From DATEVL01 sp964448245 (GTDB taxonomy: Bacteria; Chloroflexota; Anaerolineae; Anaerolineales; E44-bin32): a stretch of 8,724 nucleotides of DNA. The stretch covers positions 1 through 8,724 of the forward strand of contig CAYUWF010000097.1 in the NCBI GenBank assembly GCA_964448245.1, read 5' to 3'. Of this stretch, positions 6,847 through 8,724 are shown piece by piece. Under the pieces are notes generated by a model. The model saw only the letters and a list, made by a program, of their open reading frames with translations, was not told the DNA's origin and did no database searches. The position numbers were made by a program, and so were the translations under genes. Within the stretch, counting starts at the first letter, position 1. Every line of letters starts with the position of its first letter.

Positions 6847-6954
6847 CTGCCCCGCGCGGAGCCGCCCGTAGCGAAGCGGAGGGCCTCTCCGCCACCGATT
6901 CCATTCTTGTCGGGCGCTGTCGGCGGAGAGGGAGTCGGGAGGTGAGGTGGGAAC
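6847..6954. repeat. Direct repeat, copy B (REP-like 3' element)
   Basis: Second copy of the element at 1-102, in the same orientation. The perfect 10-bp arms CCTCTCCGCC (6884-6893) and GGCGGAGAGG (6922-6931) are conserved. The loop differs by substitutions and compensating one-base indels, so its length stays 28 nt. An extra few bases (AGTCGGG region) lie between the right arm and the shared GGTGAGGTGGGAAC. Like copy A, it sits immediately beyond the stop codon of a minus-strand gene (DUF2795, stop at 6974-6976). Confidence 0.85.
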
Positions 6955-6973
6955 AGGCTTTTATAGCAGCCTG
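6954..6973 (-). terminator. Hairpin directly after the DUF2795 stop codon
   Basis: CAGGCT (6954-6959) and AGCCTG (6968-6973) form a perfect 6-bp stem with an 8-nt AT-rich loop, directly abutting the TAG of the minus-strand gene. The bases following on the minus strand are TTCCC, not a T-run, so it may be a weak terminator or an RNA-stabilising 3' hairpin. Confidence 0.4.
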
Positions 6974-7183
6974 CTAGTGCTCGTGCGGAAGATTCAGCGC
7001 GTGGTAGATATCCTCCGCAGACTGATAGGTGCGGTCGGGGAGGGTCTTGTCGACCCAGTCCTTGGTGTCCCCTGGGACGTGGCTCAGATTCCCGCAGCTG
7101 GCCATGAAATCCTTCTTGCTGATCGGGTAGCTCACGTGCTCCTTGATGTGCGTGCTGATCTCCATCTGACCGGTCTCATCCAT
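6974..7183 (-). CDS. Small DUF2795-family protein
   Basis: A 69-residue soluble protein resembling the DUF2795 family. It has the order ISTHIKEHVSYPISKKDFMA, a short acidic/proline linker (SHVPGDTKDWVDK), then LPDRTYQSAEDIYHALNL. This matches the family pattern of a 'YP..k..l' first half and an 'LP...Y.s..di..al' second half. The family is short, helical and of unknown function, common in Actinobacteria and Chloroflexota. The ATG at 7183 follows AGAGGAGA by about six bases. The C-terminal LPHEH is His-rich. It lies 187 bp downstream of the degraded lgt-like gene on the same strand and appears to be intact. Confidence 0.75.
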   Translation of the reverse strand: MDETGQMEISTHIKEHVSYPISKKDFMASCGNLSHVPGDTKDWVDKTLPDRTYQSAEDIYHALNLPHEH

Positions 7184-7253
7184 ACCATGTCTCCTCTCGG
7201 CTGAAGGGGCGCCAGGCGCGCACCCCACTTCCTAGACGCTGCTGCCGCCCCTG

Positions 7254-7283
7254 ATCTTACCATTCGGTCCGACGACCGGGTAA
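7254..7283 (-). promoter_or_regulatory. Candidate promoter with spacer dyad for the DUF2795 gene
   Basis: On the minus strand TTACCC (7278-7283) and TAAGAT (7254-7259) are separated by 18 bp. The spacer overlaps a perfect dyad CGGTC-CGAC-GACCG (7265-7278). The hexamers match consensus moderately. A dyad in the spacer is an arrangement used by MerR-type activators, but their spacers are usually 19-20 bp, so this is only suggestive. Confidence 0.3.
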
Positions 7284-7370
7284 GGATGGTTGGGAGGGCC
7301 TTTTAGAGCAATCCTTTCGCAGTCGTCTTCTCGCTGCTGTTTGGGGTCAGGTTCCTCGGAAGCCAGATCG

Positions 7371-8131
7371 TCACTTGGCAGGATCGACCTTCGCCCGATC
7401 TACCCCCACAACACCCCTCGCTCGAAGGTGAAGGCTCGCCAGCACGGCCGCCAGGACTGAGAGGCTCGCTAGCTGGGCGCCGCGCAGCGCCCCAAAGATG
7501 GTGACGCTGTCACCGCGAAAGGGCTCGACCAAGGGTCGGCTTCCTGCGGCTATGGCGAGCCATGCGAGGCAGAGGAACCCAGGGAAAGTCCGTGTTCGCC
7601 GAAGCCGCCACACGAGAACAGGAGCCAGGATCGCCGGAAGGATCTCGTATACCTGCGTTGGGTGGCGCCGGGCTCCCCACAGTTCGATCGCCCACGGCAT
7701 CGAGGTGGGGCCCCCAAACGCGTCGCCGCTGGAGAGGTGAGCTATCCCGAGGAAAACTGCGAAGACTGCCAAGCTGGGAGCGAGAGCATCCAACGCAGGC
7801 CAGAGTTGGAGATGCCGCCGTTGCCCCAGCATGAAGACAACGGCCAGGGCGATCAGATCCCTTCGGCGGGTGCCAATGTGCTTGGGTTGATGGAGAGCTG
7901 GCCCAAGGGGTCCTTGGCATAGACCGGCAAGTAGCGCAGGGCGTGGGCAACTCGAGCGCCGACGATGCCTGCCATCAGACCATAGAACACTAGGCTGTTG
8001 AGTGCAGCGCCTGAGACCTTATGTCGTGGCGCCTGCCGGTCGATCAAGGAGACACCCAGCCACACGCCCGCCAGGAGGAAGAGCCCGAGGAGGTGGAGGG
8101 CCAGGGGGCCGATCTGAAGGATGGGGAACAC
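7371..8131 (-). pseudogene. Lgt-like (prolipoprotein diacylglyceryl transferase family) membrane protein, frameshifted
   Basis: Two frames join into one multi-TM protein of about 253 residues, a normal length for the family. The N-terminal part starts at GTG 8131 (preceded by GGGAGGA) with VFPILQIGPLALHLLGL and runs to a TGA at 7853-7855 after LSINPSTLAPAEG. The next frame continues without loss as DLIALAVVFMLGQRRHLQLW to 7371. Restoring one G in the GGG run at 7859-7861 would mend the gene, so this is a recent mutation or a sequencing error. The family motif HPTQVYE and a DAFG..TSMPWAIELWG segment are present. Where canonical Lgt has GRIGNFINGE, this protein has GIAHLSSGD, so the conserved Arg and Asn are missing. 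It is probably a divergent paralogue, not a housekeeping Lgt. The redoxin remnant lies directly upstream. Confidence 0.8.
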
Positions 8132-8384
8132 TTTCCTCCCTGAGCAGTTCTTCCACGGCGGTCTGTATCGTCGTCTCGCGCAGCGGCCCGCCGAAGACCA
8201 CTTGACGAATGACGCCGCTGCGGTCGATGAAGAACGTCGTCGGCAGTGCTCGCAACAAGTAGGCCCGGCTGGCCTCACCGCCGCGATCCAGGGCCACGGG
8301 GAAGATTAGCCCGAACTCGCTGGCGAATTCGGACGCACCCGTCTGCGTGTCCTGGAAGGTTGTATTCACGGCTAGGATTTCCGG
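8019..8384 (-). pseudogene. TlpA/ResA-like redoxin, C-terminal fragment
   Basis: From about 8384 the minus-strand frame reads EILAVNTTFQDTQTG, then FGLIFPVALDR, then LRALPTTFFIDRSGVIRQVVF, then a final helix VEELLRE ending near 8133. This is the C-terminal half of a thioredoxin-fold redoxin, including the cis-Pro segment (LPTTFFID). The N-terminal half with the WCxxC active site is missing: upstream codons in the same frame are arginine/proline-rich, unrelated, and contain no CxxC. The frame also runs 113 nt into the lgt-like gene, where the residues (RPPGPPPPRALPPGG) look like a shadow; the natural stop has probably been lost. Redoxin plus Lgt-like pairs are a known arrangement in some bacteria. 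This copy is likely inactive. Confidence 0.7.
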
Positions 8385-8572
8385 GGCGTCAAGAAGCGCG
8401 GCATGAACATGACTACGACGGCGCAGCGCGGCGCCTTCCGGGACGATCGAGCGCTGCGGGACGAGTTCTATCGCCTGCTGGGCCCGCACAGGTTGTGAGA
8501 GCCACCCCGTGACGAGTAGTTGGTGGCGGGCGGATTTCCGGCGGGGGACGAGTCTGGAAAAGTACCTGTCCC
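8385..8572. other. Region between redoxin remnant and HMA gene promoter, no clear gene
   Basis: No recognisable protein is encoded. A short plus-strand reading at 8403-8498 (31 codons, containing DEFYRLLGPHRL) has plausible amino acid composition but no ribosome binding site or known homology. It might be a gene remnant brought in when the redoxin 5' half was lost. Confidence 0.4.
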
Positions 8573-8646
8573 TTGACGGTTGGCGACGTAGTGATATGAT
8601 GGCTATGCCCATGGGGGGGATGGGGATGCCGCCAAACGGGACAGGT
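8564..8646. repeat. Inverted repeat ACCTGTCCC / GGGACAGGT flanking the promoter
   Basis: A perfect 9-bp inverted repeat: ACCTGTCCC at 8564-8572, abutting the -35 box, and GGGACAGGT at 8638-8646, overlapping the ribosome binding site of the HMA gene. The arms are 65 bp apart and bracket the whole promoter and presumed start site. They could be paired half-sites for a regulator. An mRNA hairpin is unlikely because the left arm lies upstream of the expected transcription start. Confidence 0.5.
8573..8600 (+). promoter_or_regulatory. Sigma70-like promoter for the HMA-domain gene
   Basis: TTGACG (8573-8578) and TATGAT (8595-8600) are separated by 16 bp; both hexamers match the consensus at five of six positions. 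The expected transcription start is near 8607, about 50 nt before the chosen ATG. Confidence 0.6.
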
Positions 8647-8655
8647 GGAGCAGAC

Positions 8656-8724
8656 ATGGAAATGGAGAGGTTGGAGCTGGACGTGCGCGGGATGACGTGC
8701 GAGTCGTGTGCGTTGCACGTGGAG
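8656..8724 (+). CDS. Heavy-metal-associated (HMA) domain protein, 5' end only
   Basis: Only 23 codons are in the window, running off the right edge. They encode the first strand of an HMA domain with the metal motif GMTCESC (Cys15, Cys18) followed by ALHVE. This is the form seen at the N-terminus of mercuric reductase (MerA) and of copper P-type ATPases; the phrase resembles MerA most, but the remainder is not visible. The ATG at 8656 has AGGTGGAG five bases upstream. In-frame ATGs further up (8596-8626) would add a methionine-rich leader (MAMPMGGMGMPPNG), but the first of these overlaps the -10 box. Confidence 0.75.
   Translation, partial: MEMERLELDVRGMTCESCALHVE

Noticed and set aside
1..6954. 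Composite transposon bounded by the two repeats
   Set aside because: The repeats are about 105 bp, encode nothing, and no transposase or target-site duplication is seen; simple recombination substrates or REP-like elements fit better.
6755..6954. CRISPR array
   Set aside because: There are only two distant copies of the long element and no regular short repeat-spacer pattern.
6489..6977. Plus-strand 162-codon open frame across the structured intergenic region and repeat B
   Set aside because: Composition is low-complexity Ala/Arg/Pro, it runs through the repeat element, and it has no similarity to any family I recognise.

Overview
The window is GC-rich bacterial DNA with densely packed genes. 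Gene content (a NarL-type two-component system, a DUF2085 membrane protein, a Hanks-type kinase, a DUF2795 protein, an Lgt-like protein next to a TlpA-like redoxin, and the start of a heavy-metal HMA protein) best fits Chloroflexota or a similar soil or thermal lineage. That placement is an inference from family distribution; no rRNA or phylogenetic marker is present.

Layout. Positions 1-3692 are read from the minus strand. In transcription order they hold a stand-alone DUF2085 membrane protein (2919-3692), then an apparent operon of a 60-residue YHS metal-binding protein (2552-2734), a NarL/FixJ response regulator (1851-2525) and a Cache-HAMP-HisKA_3 histidine kinase (122-1843). A divergent intergenic region (about 3699-4092) leads to two plus-strand genes: a cytosolic Ser/Thr kinase (4093-5244) and a two-TM HAMP protein (5326-6492). 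The HAMP protein has a methionine-rich extracytoplasmic insert and an unusual C-terminal tail. A gene-free, strongly structured stretch follows (6493-6846). The rest of the minus strand carries a DUF2795 protein (6974-7183), a frameshifted Lgt-like gene (7371-8131) and a redoxin gene that has lost its N-terminal half (8019-8384). At the right edge a plus-strand gene starts under a good sigma70-like promoter; its first 23 codons encode a GMTCxxC heavy-metal motif, as in mercuric reductase or copper ATPases.

Two copies of a roughly 105-bp element (1-102 and 6847-6954) lie in the same orientation, each just past the stop codon of a minus-strand gene. Together they bracket the whole signalling block.

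How it may fit together (inference): the block holds two membrane sensors, each next to a regulatory output (HK to LuxR-type regulator; HAMP protein beside a Ser/Thr kinase), plus a YHS protein, and it sits next to a metal-resistance gene. A metal-responsive signalling and detoxification neighbourhood is a reasonable hypothesis. The points most worth checking are the kinase/HAMP pair (same frame, one stop codon apart, the second gene having only an ATT codon behind a good ribosome binding site), the transposase-like tail on the HAMP protein, the duplicated 3' element, and the decay of the redoxin/Lgt cassette.
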